From CAZMSD01 sp964568855 (GTDB lineage Bacteria; CAIWAD01), in the NCBI GenBank assembly GCA_964568855.1, contig CAZMSD010000026.1, positions 1 to 53,844 of the forward strand: a stretch of 53,844 bases of DNA. Reading direction: 5' to 3'. Position 1 is the first letter of the stretch; the number at the start of each line of letters is the position of its first letter. Of this stretch, positions 19,619 through 28,715 are shown in pieces. The translations under genes and the position numbers were made by a program. A model generated the notes under the pieces. The model did no database searches, was not told the DNA's origin, and saw nothing but the letters and a program-made list of their open reading frames with translations.

Positions 19619-20437
19619 ATGCTGAATCGAACGCGCATACGAATGACCTGGGCCACCCTCGCGGCCGCGGGATTACTGTTCGGCATCTGCAATACAACGC
19701 TGGCCTGTCCGCACGGACCGCCCCCGCCCTGGGCGGACGAGCTGAGCGATACCCAGCGTGCCGAGCTGCACCAAATGGCGCAGGACCTGCGACAGGGGGG
19801 AAAGGCGCCGGACGAAGTGCACGAAGCGGTACGCGCGAAGCTGGAATCGTGGGGCGTGGAGCCGCCCGAGGAAGGATTCCGGGGCCCCGGAATGCGCCAC
19901 TTGAAGCACATGCTTGGCGACCGGTTGAGCGGGGCACAGTACGATGAGCTTCGCGAAGCAATCAGGAACCTGCGCGAATCGGGCGCGAAGCATCCCGAGA
20001 TCCGCGAGGCCGTGCGCGAGCGGCTGGGGGAGTGGGGCATCGAGCTTCCAGAGAAGAGATTCCACAGGCGCGGTGGACGGCCATTCGGAGCCTGTCCACC
20101 GGGTGCGGGAGCTCCGGGGCCTTCAATCGGCGAAGCGCCTGAACCTGTTCCGCCGGATTCTCCGCTGCTGGAGGCCGGCAATCACCCGAATCCCTTCAAT
20201 CCGAGTACGGAGATCAGCATCAACCTGAAGCAGACGGCGGATGCGCAGGTCCGGATCTACAACCTGCGCGGTCAACTGCTGTGCGAGTTGTGGTCCGGCG
20301 AGCTTGCAGCGGGCGAACACAGCTTCACCTGGGATGGCCAGAACGACCATGGCCGGGCCGTGGCTTCAGGAACATACGTTTACCAGGTCGAGGCCGGCGG
20401 AGACGTGATCAGCCGGCGGATGACGGTGATCAAGTAG
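19619..20437 (+). CDS. Secreted LTXXQ-like protein with C-terminal sorting domain
   Basis: This 272-residue protein has a strong ribosome-binding site (AAGGAG at 19606-19611). It has a signal peptide (WATLAAAGLLFGICNTTLA) and two similar helical units: LSDTQRAELHQMAQDLRQGG, then VEPPEEGFRGPGMRH, and LSGAQYDELREAIRNLRESG, then IELPEKRFHRRGGR. A Pro-rich linker follows. The C-terminus is a sorting domain, NHPNPFNPSTEI then VRIYNLRGQ, SGTYVYQVEAGG and RRMTVIK. The helical repeats resemble Spy/CpxP LTXXQ modules, but the sorting domain would send the protein to the cell surface or medium. It lies 87 nt after the sigma cassette and may be one of its targets. Confidence 0.78.
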   Translation: MLNRTRIRMTWATLAAAGLLFGICNTTLACPHGPPPPWADELSDTQRAELHQMAQDLRQGGKAPDEVHEAVRAKLESWGVEPPEEGFRGPGMRHLKHMLGDRLSGAQYDELREAIRNLRESGAKHPEIREAVRERLGEWGIELPEKRFHRRGGRPFGACPPGAGAPGPSIGEAPEPVPPDSPLLEAGNHPNPFNPSTEISINLKQTADAQVRIYNLRGQLLCELWSGELAAGEHSFTWDGQNDHGRAVASGTYVYQVEAGGDVISRRMTVIK

Positions 20438-20515
20438 TGTGAACAGGCCCTAATGCACTCTGATCGGCTGCCGCATCTACGCCCGTCCATCCGGAACCAC
20501 CATGATCGGCACTCC

Positions 20516-20540
20516 GCCGGAGAGCAGACTCCGCTCCGGC
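20516..20540. terminator. Weak hairpin between convergent genes
   Basis: GCCGGAG at 20516-20522 pairs with CTCCGGC at 20534-20540 across an 11-nt loop. It lies between the ends of two convergent genes. There is no T tract on either side, so it is only a possible bidirectional terminator. Confidence 0.3.
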
Positions 20541-20546
20541 CGCTTC

Positions 20547-20900
20547 TCAGAACACCAGCACCTTGTCCGCCGCGAGTGTCAGCTCGGTCAGCTCGTCGAG
20601 GGAACTTCGACGGCAGCCTTCGAGAAGTTCCTCGTCCCGCAAGCCGCGCGCGTCCATGCAGGATCCGCAGAGCAGGACCTTGCCTCTGCGCAGCGTCAGC
20701 TTGAGCATCCGCTGCAGGTTGTAATACCCGTCCGGAGTCTTCTGACCCTGCTTGGCGCAGCTCACCGCGTCGGCCATCAGGAAGACGCTCAGCTCGAGAT
20801 CGTCTCCCATCTTCTGCAGGTTGTTGGCCAGGCGCAGCCCGTTGTAGCTGCGCTCGGTGCCGTAGGGCGGATCGTTGCAGATGATCAGGATCCTGCTCAC
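20547..20900 (-). CDS. DsrE/DsrF-family protein
   Basis: This 117-residue cytoplasmic protein starts SRILIICNDPPYGTERSYNG, the typical first beta-strand and loop of the DsrE/YchN fold. It continues with LRLANNLQKMGDDLELSVFLM and DAVSCAKQGQ, and ends in VLLCGSCMDARGL, where the conserved Cys of the sulfur-relay family sits. Members bind persulfide sulfur or act in sulfur trafficking. I use the GTG start at 20900, which has AGGAGG just upstream; the ATG 15 nt earlier overlaps that site. It is a single gene on the - strand with no sulfur-metabolism neighbours other than the rhodanese gene 20 kb away. Confidence 0.82.
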   Translation of the reverse strand: MSRILIICNDPPYGTERSYNGLRLANNLQKMGDDLELSVFLMADAVSCAKQGQKTPDGYYNLQRMLKLTLRRGKVLLCGSCMDARGLRDEELLEGCRRSSLDELTELTLAADKVLVF

Positions 20901-21355
20901 GCGTCCTCCTTCCATTCCTTCAATACCAATTGATCATCCCGAGCAGCCGCTTCAACAGCCAGACCGCGGGCTCGCCAATCGGGTACGCCCTCTTCCATAA
21001 TACCAAGCTTGCTTCGGTCCATTCGTGGACCGATTCTCATTGCCCAGAGCACCGGATCGATACTTCTATGAAAAGCCGGTACACCCATCGTAAAGCGAGC
21101 GGCTGAAGGCGTCAATTCTCAGTTCCCGGATCAAAGGGACCCAGAGAGAATAACTATGGTAAAACCATAATTTCCTGGAATACCAAGAAAATTCTGGCTC
21201 GCCTAGAATTCTCTTGCTCTTTAGCTTTCGAGATACATTTATTACGGCAGTCCTGAAACCTGAGAATCAAAAACGCGACACCGTTCTTCCGCGATGATGG
21301 ATATCGTGGCGATCAGCCTGCTAGCGAGAAGGCGGTGACATTGAAGGAGGAAAAG
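20901..21355. other. Intergenic region with A+T-rich segment
   Basis: About 455 nt separate divergent genes. From 21120 to 21250 the sequence is clearly A+T-rich against the GC-rich background, as expected of promoters. TATGGT-AAA-ACCATA at 21155-21169 is a small AT-rich inverted repeat that could be an operator half-site pair. I see no convincing gene. Confidence 0.4.
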
Positions 21356-22321
21356 ATGCGTCTAGTGACACATGTTCTTGTTGCCGCCGGCCTGGCCGTC
21401 GGAGGAGTCGCTCTTGCTGAGTGCGTGGACCTCGCCGATGTCCGCGAAGTGGACGGAGACGGCGTACCGGTGATGGAAGGAGCACTCGTTGAAGTCTGCG
21501 CCGTGATCACGGTGGCCAAGGAATTCGGCGGCAGCGGTCCGGGGTACTGCCAGAATGATGACGGTGCCGTGGCTATCTGGTCCGGTGCCTATACCGACGC
21601 GGACGTTTCCATCGGTGATGAAGTCGTCATCCAGGGAGTGGTCGGATTCTACCGCGGACTCACCGAAATCATCAACTCGACGGAGGTGGAGGTAGTCGGA
21701 AGCCCCGGGGCGCCCCCGCCGGAACTCACGGACCTGGCCACGATCAACGTTTACCCCGAAGATTGGGAAGCCCGCCTGATCACTCTTCAATTCGTTGAGC
21801 TGGTTGATCCCGAGAACTGGCCGGCCGAGGGCAGCAGCTACAATTTGACCATCACGCAGGGCGGGGAAACGCTGACCATGCGCGTGGACAGCGACACGGA
21901 TATCGACGGCAGCCCGGCGCCCACCGAACCTTTCCATGTGACCGGCGTGGTCTGCCAGTACGACTCCTCATCGCCCTATTGGAGCGGGTACCAGATCATG
22001 CCGCGCGGGCTGTTCGATTTCGACTTCGATCCCACCGTGGATGCCGAAGAGGTCCCCTACAGCTTCGAACTGCTTCCGGCCTATCCGAATCCCTTCAATC
22101 CGAGCACGACGCTTTCCTTCACGCTTCCGGAAACCCAGGATGTCCGCCTGGCGGTCTTCAATTCCACCGGCACCCTGGTGAGCGAGCTGGTGAACGGCAG
22201 GATTGAACGCGGCGAGCATAGCTTCAGCTTCTCTGGTGAGAACCTGTCTTCAGGTATCTACTTCTATACGCTGCAGAGCGGAAAGGCTTTAAACACCCAG
22301 AAGATGCTGCTGATCAAGTAG
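21356..22321 (+). CDS. Secreted OB-fold protein with C-terminal sorting domain
   Basis: I use ATG 21356, preceded by GGAGG and matching a clean signal peptide (MRLVTHVLVAAGLAVGGVALA); 321 residues. The middle region has an OB-fold pattern of the type found in secreted DUF5689 or YhcR-like proteins: VEVCAVITVAKEF, YCQNDDGAVAIWSG, VSIGDEVVIQGVVGFYRG and LTEI. The C-terminus is a sorting domain: LPAYPNPFNPSTTL, VRLAVFNSTGTLVSEL, SSGIYFYTLQ and KMLLIK. No catalytic motif is visible; it could be a binding protein whose partner enzyme is absent. A strong terminator follows directly. Confidence 0.78.
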   Translation: MRLVTHVLVAAGLAVGGVALAECVDLADVREVDGDGVPVMEGALVEVCAVITVAKEFGGSGPGYCQNDDGAVAIWSGAYTDADVSIGDEVVIQGVVGFYRGLTEIINSTEVEVVGSPGAPPPELTDLATINVYPEDWEARLITLQFVELVDPENWPAEGSSYNLTITQGGETLTMRVDSDTDIDGSPAPTEPFHVTGVVCQYDSSSPYWSGYQIMPRGLFDFDFDPTVDAEEVPYSFELLPAYPNPFNPSTTLSFTLPETQDVRLAVFNSTGTLVSELVNGRIERGEHSFSFSGENLSSGIYFYTLQSGKALNTQKMLLIK

Positions 22322-22344
22322 CACCGACAAGTTGACTGGTTGAC

Positions 22345-22371
22345 GGCGGCCCCTAGCGGGCCGCCTTTTTT
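22345..22371 (+). terminator. Factor-independent terminator
   Basis: GGCGGCCC at 22345-22352 pairs perfectly with GGGCCGCC at 22358-22365 over a 5-nt loop and is followed by six T. It lies 23 nt after the OB-fold protein gene. Confidence 0.9.
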
Positions 22372-22376
22372 CTGAT

Positions 22377-22400
22377 TTCCAATGGATCGAGCCATTGGAA
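22377..22400. promoter_or_regulatory. Perfect inverted repeat, candidate operator
   Basis: TTCCAATGG-N6-CCATTGGAA is a perfect 9-bp inverted repeat between the preceding terminator and the TonB-receptor gene. There is no T tract, and a terminator is already present 6 nt earlier, so a protein-binding site is more likely. The XRE regulator encoded inside the same operon (29797-30630) is an obvious candidate to bind it. Confidence 0.45.
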
Positions 22401-22485
22401 TTCGCATCGCCCACGAATCCCAGGGAATCGCCTGAAACCGCGGTCCCGGCGGCGGCACGCCCAATCCAACAGAGAAACGATTTAA

Positions 22486-25400
22486 ATGAATGTCGGATTA
22501 TTCCTTGCAAAGCTGGATTCATTCGGTACCTTATGGCGCGACCATCAATTTATCCTTTGGTTGATTATGTCCTCTCCTGTTGGCTCCCCCGGCCAGCGGC
22601 GGCAAAGGTCCTCCGGCCGGCATCATATCCGGTCGAGGGAGACAAGTGGCCGGTTTCTTTCGACTGTTCTCTTTCTTCTGATTTTTCCAGCACTTGCGGC
22701 AGCATCCTTGAACGGCAGCGTGGCCGGTAAGATCCACGACGCCGCGGGTAATCCCCTGGCCGGCGCGAACGTGGTTGTCCTGGGGACACGGCGCGGCTGC
22801 AGCAGCGATATCGAAGGAAACTTTCGCCTGCACCACCTGACGCCGGGAAAGTACCGCCTGCGCGTGTCCATGTTGGGATACGGCACCACGGAGCTGGAGC
22901 AGGTCCACGTGGTGGCCGACCTGACGACCCGGCTCGAGGTGCTGTTGCGCTCTTCCCGGATCGCGGGCGAGGAAGTCACGGTGGTGGCCGAGCGTCCCCT
23001 GATCCGAGTGGATGCCACGGCCAAGACCACGACCCTGAGCGCCGAGCAGATCAACAATCTGCCGGTCCAGGACCTGCCCGAAATCTTGGCCGCCCAGGCC
23101 AACATGGCGGTACTGACCGGTACGCCTTCCTCGAAGGCGGGTTACGACATTCGGGGCATCGACGACATCCGCATGCGCGGGGGCCGCAACAACGAGGTGG
23201 CCCTGATGATCGACGGCGTGAAGGTGGCCAACCCGGTCTTCGGCGGTTTCGCCACGCGCCTCAGCAACAAGGCGGTCCGGCAGTTGACCGTCCTTGCCGG
23301 GGGATTCAGCGCCCGCTACGGCAATGCGCTGTCCGGCGTGGTCAACATCACCACGCAGGATGGGCGGGAACAGTGGAGCGGTTCGCTGCGCTACGGCAGC
23401 ACCCAGCCCTTCGGACTGAAGGAACTGACCGACGAAGCCGGCCGGGCGCGCAACCGGCAGAATTTTCAGTGCACCCTCGGAGGCCCGATCGGACAGGGCC
23501 TGTCCTTTTTTCTTTCCGGCGAAGGCAATCTTTCGACAGGCGACATCTACGAATTCGATTCCATCGTCTGGGACGACTATCGGCGGCTGCACGACGACCT
23601 GGACGGAGACGGCGTCGCGGACACGGTGGTGGTCCTGCCGAGTACGAGGGAAATCATCGACGGACTGCGCCGGGGATTGCCCCCGGATTCCATCCACCCC
23701 GACCTTCGCAACCGCTGGGACGAGGTCCGGGGTCCGGACGGTCGCGAGATCAATCCGCTGGACCAATACCGGGGCTGGAAAGGTTTCGGCTGGAACAATT
23801 CGCTGAACGGTTTCGGCAAGCTCACCTGGGAGCTGAACTCCAACATGAAGCTGGCCGCCTCGCTGCTGGCCGACCAGCAGTACCGTCAGCGCAACAACCG
23901 CAACGGGTATTACATCTACGATCCCCAGGGACAGACAGTGCAGTTGCTCAACAGCAACAAGCAGACCCTGCACTGGACGCACATCCTCTCGCAGAACAGC
24001 CTGTACACGCTGCACCTGTCGCGCTTCTACAGCCAGCGGCGCACGCGGATCCTGCGGAATTACGCCGATCCCTACCGCAGCGACTGGTGGCGCTTCGGGG
24101 CCGATCCGGACAACCTGAAACCGCCCGATGAGTACATCCCCTACCTGGGCGAGGGCGCCATCAAGGATCCATTCGAGAACGGCGCCTTCTACCTGGTGGC
24201 GGATAATCGCTGGTACGACGGGGACGCCAGCAGCACCTGGGAACTGCGCTGGGATTACAGCGCGCACCTGGGCGCGGATCACGCTCTTGAGTTCGGGCTG
24301 CAGTACGACTACATCGACCTGGAGTATTACGCCTACCAGAACATCAGCCAGCTCGATCCCTTCCCGACGATCTACCACCGGTTTCCCCAGGAAGGCGGCG
24401 CATACCTGCAGATGAAGTCCGAACTGGATTTCCTGGTGCTGAACCTCGGCACCCGCCTGGATTACGGTTACGCCGGCGGCGAATTCTGGGCCGACCCCTT
24501 CGATCCGCTGAGTGAGCAGACGGGCGGTACGGACACTTTGGAGTACAATCCGGTAGTCGCGGCGGAGCGGCATCTGAAGATGAGCCCGAGGGCGGGCCTG
24601 GCCTATCCGCTGACGGACGAGACCGTGCTGCATTTCAACTTCGGCCACTTCTTCCAGTTTCCGAATTACCGCGACCTGTATCGCGCCTCCAATGCGCGCG
24701 AGATGAGCATCAAGCGCGGGAACATCATCGGCAATCCCAACCTCGAGCCGGAGAAATCGGTGCAATACGAGATCGGCCTGCAGCACCGCTTCTGGGAGGA
24801 CTACGCCCTGAAGGTGAACGGCTGGAGCAAGGAAACAACCAACCAGGTGGGGTCCCTGCTGGTGCCGGCCTACAGCGACGAGGGAGGAGACAATCCCTTC
24901 GAGTACGCCGTATTCGTCAATAACAACTCCGGATCGGCGCGCGGAATCGATCTCAGCGTGGAGAAGCGGGCGGGCCGCTATTTTTCGGGCAGTCTGCAGT
25001 ACACCTGGTCCCGGGCAGAGGTTCTGCAGCCCACTTCCTGGGACGGTTACTGGAACGGCGATACCAGCGCAGAAGGCGCCCGGCAGGAAAGCCTGGCGCC
25101 CTGGGACCAGACGCATGTATTACGCGCGATCCTGACCTGGCGCGCGCCGGATCCGCGAGGCTGGAGGCCCTGGCTGAGAACAGCCGTCAAGGGTCTGCAA
25201 GGAAGCCTGTATTACCTGGTGGAAAGCGGCAGACCCTACACTCCGACGGTGTCGGGCGGGGCGGTGGTGGAACCCTATTCCGCCCGCTGGCCCAGCTACC
25301 GGCGCCTGGACTTGAAGCTGTCCAAGCGCTTCCGCCTGCCGTCCCTGCGCTGCCGGGCGGGTATCGAGATCCGCAATCTGCTGGACCGGAAGAACCCGCT

Positions 25401-25545
25401 GACTGGATACACCCGGACGGGTTCCGCGGAGAATCCGGGGACTTCGTCCTGGTACACCCTGTCTTCCAGCTACTGGGATTCGCGCAACAACAACAACTAC
25501 GGAATGCCGAGGAACATGCACCTGTTTCTCGAGCTGGAGTTCTGA
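22486..25545 (+). CDS. TonB-dependent outer-membrane receptor
   Basis: The signal sequence (FLSTVLFLLIFPALAAA) sits unusually far from ATG 22486, at about residues 57-73. Internal ATG 22567 is an alternative start, and neither has a good ribosome-binding site. After the leader comes a carboxypeptidase-regulatory-like domain (GSVAGKIHDAAGNPLAGANVV, DIEGNFRLHHLTPGKYRL). Next is a TonB plug (INNLPVQDLPEILAAQ, IRMRGGRNNEVALMIDGV, GFSARYGNALSGVVNI) and a long beta-barrel ending in Phe (HLFLELEF). This is the SusC/RagA-like arrangement of the FCB group, though no SusD follows. It imports a large ligand across the outer membrane using TonB energy; the substrate is unknown. The stop overlaps the next ATG, so it heads an operon. 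Confidence 0.9.
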   Translation: MNVGLFLAKLDSFGTLWRDHQFILWLIMSSPVGSPGQRRQRSSGRHHIRSRETSGRFLSTVLFLLIFPALAAASLNGSVAGKIHDAAGNPLAGANVVVLGTRRGCSSDIEGNFRLHHLTPGKYRLRVSMLGYGTTELEQVHVVADLTTRLEVLLRSSRIAGEEVTVVAERPLIRVDATAKTTTLSAEQINNLPVQDLPEILAAQANMAVLTGTPSSKAGYDIRGIDDIRMRGGRNNEVALMIDGVKVANPVFGGFATRLSNKAVRQLTVLAGGFSARYGNALSGVVNITTQDGREQWSGSLRYGSTQPFGLKELTDEAGRARNRQNFQCTLGGPIGQGLSFFLSGEGNLSTGDIYEFDSIVWDDYRRLHDDLDGDGVADTVVVLPSTREIIDGLRRGLPPDSIHPDLRNRWDEVRGPDGREINPLDQYRGWKGFGWNNSLNGFGKLTWELNSNMKLAASLLADQQYRQRNNRNGYYIYDPQGQTVQLLNSNKQTLHWTHILSQNSLYTLHLSRFYSQRRTRILRNYADPYRSDWWRFGADPDNLKPPDEYIPYLGEGAIKDPFENGAFYLVADNRWYDGDASSTWELRWDYSAHLGADHALEFGLQYDYIDLEYYAYQNISQLDPFPTIYHRFPQEGGAYLQMKSELDFLVLNLGTRLDYGYAGGEFWADPFDPLSEQTGGTDTLEYNPVVAAERHLKMSPRAGLAYPLTDETVLHFNFGHFFQFPNYRDLYRASNAREMSIKRGNIIGNPNLEPEKSVQYEIGLQHRFWEDYALKVNGWSKETTNQVGSLLVPAYSDEGGDNPFEYAVFVNNNSGSARGIDLSVEKRAGRYFSGSLQYTWSRAEVLQPTSWDGYWNGDTSAEGARQESLAPWDQTHVLRAILTWRAPDPRGWRPWLRTAVKGLQGSLYYLVESGRPYTPTVSGGAVVEPYSARWPSYRRLDLKLSKRFRLPSLRCRAGIEIRNLLDRKNPLTGYTRTGSAENPGTSSWYTLSSSYWDSRNNNNYGMPRNMHLFLELEF

Positions 25546-28500
25546 TGACCGTTCCCGCATGGATCCTGACGCTGCTGATCCTGGCGACGACGGCGAACCG
25601 CCTGCCGGCGCAGGAGAGTGAGCAGCTCCCGGCCTCCGGGAAGCGATCGCATGGTACGGCTTCCGTGTTCGACAGGGGCATCGGTTTCATGGACGCCGGC
25701 GAGATGAAGATCATCGGGGTGGAGAACTTCGGCCTGCTCTGCGGCTGGGATCCGCCCAGCACGGCCTGGTATCCCGGCGCCAACCACGGGGTCTGGGGCG
25801 AACTGCGCTGGATCGCGCCGGTGATCTGCATGCCTCCCGGTCCCTGGGGGGCGCAGCAGACCGAGGGTCCGGCGCTGCCCGAAGACCGGAGCGACCAGTA
25901 CAACACGATAGAATCATTCTCCTGCATGCACCTGCACGAAGGCGACAATTACAGCTACACGGACTGGGAAGCCAAGGACGACGCCAGCGTGCAGTATCAC
26001 GGCTGGTTGACCGAAGACAACATCCCGATGATCGCCATCAGCACGCTGCAGGAGACCTGGCCCCAGGGCTATTTTGACGAGCAGGACCAGTGGGTCTACA
26101 CTCCGGGCGAGTATCACTGGCCGGGCGGCTGGGCCCTCGATCCGGATCCCACTTCGCCCACCTACAACCAGCCCATCTGGGGCCGCTTCGTGTCGTCCAA
26201 GGACATCTTCTTCCTGGCCGACGACAAGTACAACGGCGTGCGCGAGGGCGCCGTCACCGCACGCTACGGCTACCCGGTGGGCATCGACATGGAAGTGGCC
26301 GGTTACAGCTACTCCTCGCCACTCTACGAGGACGTGGTCTTTTTCAACATCAACTTCATCTTCCGCACGCGCGAGCAGATCACGGATCCGGCGAGTCGCT
26401 TCTTCGATCCCGACCGGCGCTTCTACGACGGTTCGATCGAGAACGTCTACTTCGCCTGCTTCGTGGATCCCGACCTGCCCGGCGCGTACACGGCCACCAA
26501 CCAGCAGACGCATCCCTGGGCCGAGGACGACTACGCCCTGATCTACGACTGGGATCACGATGGGACCATCGACGTCTTCATCGCGCACGACAAGCAGGAT
26601 TACATGGTGGACGAGGACCGGCCGCAGAACGCGGGTCCGGTTTCCGCGTACGGCATCAACTTCTTCCGCACGCCGCGGGTGGATCCTTCCGATCCGCTGA
26701 GCCCCGAAATCGGCATCACCGGGTTCCACTGGTTCGACCAGGACGTGGCCATGCGTCCGCACAGCGTCACCGCGGACTGGGAAAAAGTGCTCTACGCCAT
26801 CTCGGCCGGACAGCCCGAGCTCGTTCCGGAAGAGGCCGACCTCTGGTTCCACGGCGAAGATCCGCAAGTGGACGACGTGGAACTGCTGCGCGACTTCCAG
26901 GAAAGCCTGCCGCCGGGCAGCCGGCCGGACGTCCAGTTCTGGTTCAGCTCGGGCCCCTTCACCATCTCGCCGGGCGACACGATTCCGATCCACATCGGCA
27001 TCGTCGGCGGCGTGCCCCAGCCGGGCGGCTACGACGATGAAGGATTCCCCACGATCACGGATCCGGAGATCCGCTTCGCCGAGATCTTCTCCAACCTGGC
27101 GCAGGCGGACGAGCTCTACGAGCACAACTTCCAGGGCAGCGGGCCGCCGGATCCGCCGGATCTGCAAGCCGCCGGCACGCTGGTCTACGACGACGAGCGC
27201 AATCCCGTGATACACGGCGAGCCCGGCCGCGTGACGCTCTACTGGAACAGCGCCTCCGAGCAGTCGGAGGACATCATCACGCACTTGCTGGATTTCGAAG
27301 GCTACCGCATCTACAAGACCCTCTACGACCCCCGCTCCCCCAGGGACCTCGACTGGGGCGAGGAGATCTACGACTACGAAGGAAACCTGCTGGGTTACCG
27401 GCCGCAGGCCCAGTTCGACCTGGTGGACGAATGGAGCGGCCCCGATCCCTACAATCCCTGGTTCCAGCTCGGCGAGAACACGGGCCTGCAATACACCTGG
27501 ACCGACACGGACGTGGTCAACGGGGTGCACTACCGCTACGCAATCACCGCCTACGATTTCCCGGATACGTTGAACGGGGTGGGCTCGCAGGAAACCACCA
27601 TCGGTCACGATCCCAAGGAGGTCCATATCGTGGAAGTGGTTCCGGGAGCCGAGCCGGCGGGTTGGATTCCGGGCGCGGCGGACAGCCTGGCCCTTCATCT
27701 TACCGGTACGGGCACCGGATTCGTGATCCACGAGGTAGTGGATCCCGTGGCGCTCACCGGACATCCTTACCTGATCACATTCGCCGACACCAGCCAGGCG
27801 GGCGTGGATGAGCTGCTGGTGAGCGTTTGCGACACGCTGAGTGGAGAAGTCCTGGTGGACCGTGCTCCGGGCCTGCCGTGGACGCGCGGCCAGGAGGATG
27901 CAGCCGCGCCCCGGCCGATCGTGGAGGGTCTGGGCTACACGATCATCAACGACGCCGTGATCGAAATGCGGCTCCAGAGCTGGACGCAGGTGCTTGGCGA
28001 TTCGAGCGACTACGTCTTCAGCGCACTTGAGCACGTGGGGGACATGGATCCGCTTGCGGCGGACTACCTGGTGGCCTTCGGCGATTCCTCGTCCAAGTTT
28101 CTGTTGATGCCGGACGCCGCCTACGTGCCGTTCCAGGTCTTCAACCTGAGCGCGGATCCCTGGCGGGAGAATCCCCTGGATCTCTACGTGCGGAACCCCT
28201 TGGCGCCATGGACCAGCGGCGATTTCGTCTACCTGCTGGAACCGGACGTGGATCATCGCAGCTGGCAGTTCTCGATCACCTGGGAACCGGACGCGGTGGA
28301 AGCGCCCGAGTCCGGCGAAGCCTATCTCTACTTGACTCGAAAGCCCTTCACCGCCGCCGACAGCCTGCTGGTGCGATCGAGCGCTTCCGGAGTTGAGGAG
28401 GGCGGGGATCCGCTTGCCGCCGTGAGGGTGGTGCCGAATCCCTACATCGGCGGATCGAGCACGGAGCTGTCCGGCGGTTCCTACACGACCTACGACCTGC

Positions 28501-28715
28501 GCTTCGTGAATCTGCCCCCGCGCTGTACGATCAGGATCTACACGCTGAGCGGAGACCACGTGCGGACCATCGACCACGACAACCCGACATTCGGCGAGGC
28601 GCACTGGGACCTGCTGACCGAAGACCGCCTCGAGGCGGCCTACGGAGTGTACGTGTATACCCTGTCCGCGCCCGGGGGACATCATCGGCGGGGAAAATTC
28701 GCGGTGATAAGATGA
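25545..28715 (+). CDS. Large secreted protein coupled to the TonB receptor
   Basis: This 1056-residue protein starts on an ATG overlapping the receptor stop. It has a signal peptide (ILTLLILATTANRLPAQ). The body is rich in Trp, Tyr, Asp and Pro and has no catalytic motif that I recognise. A fibronectin-III-like segment begins near VTLYWNSASEQSED and GYRIYKTLYD. The end carries a divergent sorting domain: VRVVPNPYIGGSS, IRIYTLSGDHVRTI, YGVYVYTLSAPG and GKFAVIR. A receptor followed by a long secreted protein and a PorV/PorQ protein is, as I recall, common in FCB genomes. It may be a surface partner of the receptor, comparable in role to SusD, but unrelated in sequence by eye. Confidence 0.72.
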   Translation: MTVPAWILTLLILATTANRLPAQESEQLPASGKRSHGTASVFDRGIGFMDAGEMKIIGVENFGLLCGWDPPSTAWYPGANHGVWGELRWIAPVICMPPGPWGAQQTEGPALPEDRSDQYNTIESFSCMHLHEGDNYSYTDWEAKDDASVQYHGWLTEDNIPMIAISTLQETWPQGYFDEQDQWVYTPGEYHWPGGWALDPDPTSPTYNQPIWGRFVSSKDIFFLADDKYNGVREGAVTARYGYPVGIDMEVAGYSYSSPLYEDVVFFNINFIFRTREQITDPASRFFDPDRRFYDGSIENVYFACFVDPDLPGAYTATNQQTHPWAEDDYALIYDWDHDGTIDVFIAHDKQDYMVDEDRPQNAGPVSAYGINFFRTPRVDPSDPLSPEIGITGFHWFDQDVAMRPHSVTADWEKVLYAISAGQPELVPEEADLWFHGEDPQVDDVELLRDFQESLPPGSRPDVQFWFSSGPFTISPGDTIPIHIGIVGGVPQPGGYDDEGFPTITDPEIRFAEIFSNLAQADELYEHNFQGSGPPDPPDLQAAGTLVYDDERNPVIHGEPGRVTLYWNSASEQSEDIITHLLDFEGYRIYKTLYDPRSPRDLDWGEEIYDYEGNLLGYRPQAQFDLVDEWSGPDPYNPWFQLGENTGLQYTWTDTDVVNGVHYRYAITAYDFPDTLNGVGSQETTIGHDPKEVHIVEVVPGAEPAGWIPGAADSLALHLTGTGTGFVIHEVVDPVALTGHPYLITFADTSQAGVDELLVSVCDTLSGEVLVDRAPGLPWTRGQEDAAAPRPIVEGLGYTIINDAVIEMRLQSWTQVLGDSSDYVFSALEHVGDMDPLAADYLVAFGDSSSKFLLMPDAAYVPFQVFNLSADPWRENPLDLYVRNPLAPWTSGDFVYLLEPDVDHRSWQFSITWEPDAVEAPESGEAYLYLTRKPFTAADSLLVRSSASGVEEGGDPLAAVRVVPNPYIGGSSTELSGGSYTTYDLRFVNLPPRCTIRIYTLSGDHVRTIDHDNPTFGEAHWDLLTEDRLEAAYGVYVYTLSAPGGHHRRGKFAVIR

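Noticed and set aside
20897..21115. Possible 72-residue - strand protein upstream of the DsrE-like gene
   Set aside because: No recognisable motif or ribosome-binding site; its 3' end overlaps the start of the DsrE-like gene.
22531..28685. Very long antisense open frames (about 860 and 920 codons) on the - strand
   Set aside because: They mirror the TonB receptor and its partner gene, have no leader, domain or ribosome-binding site, and arise from GC-rich codon use on the coding strand.
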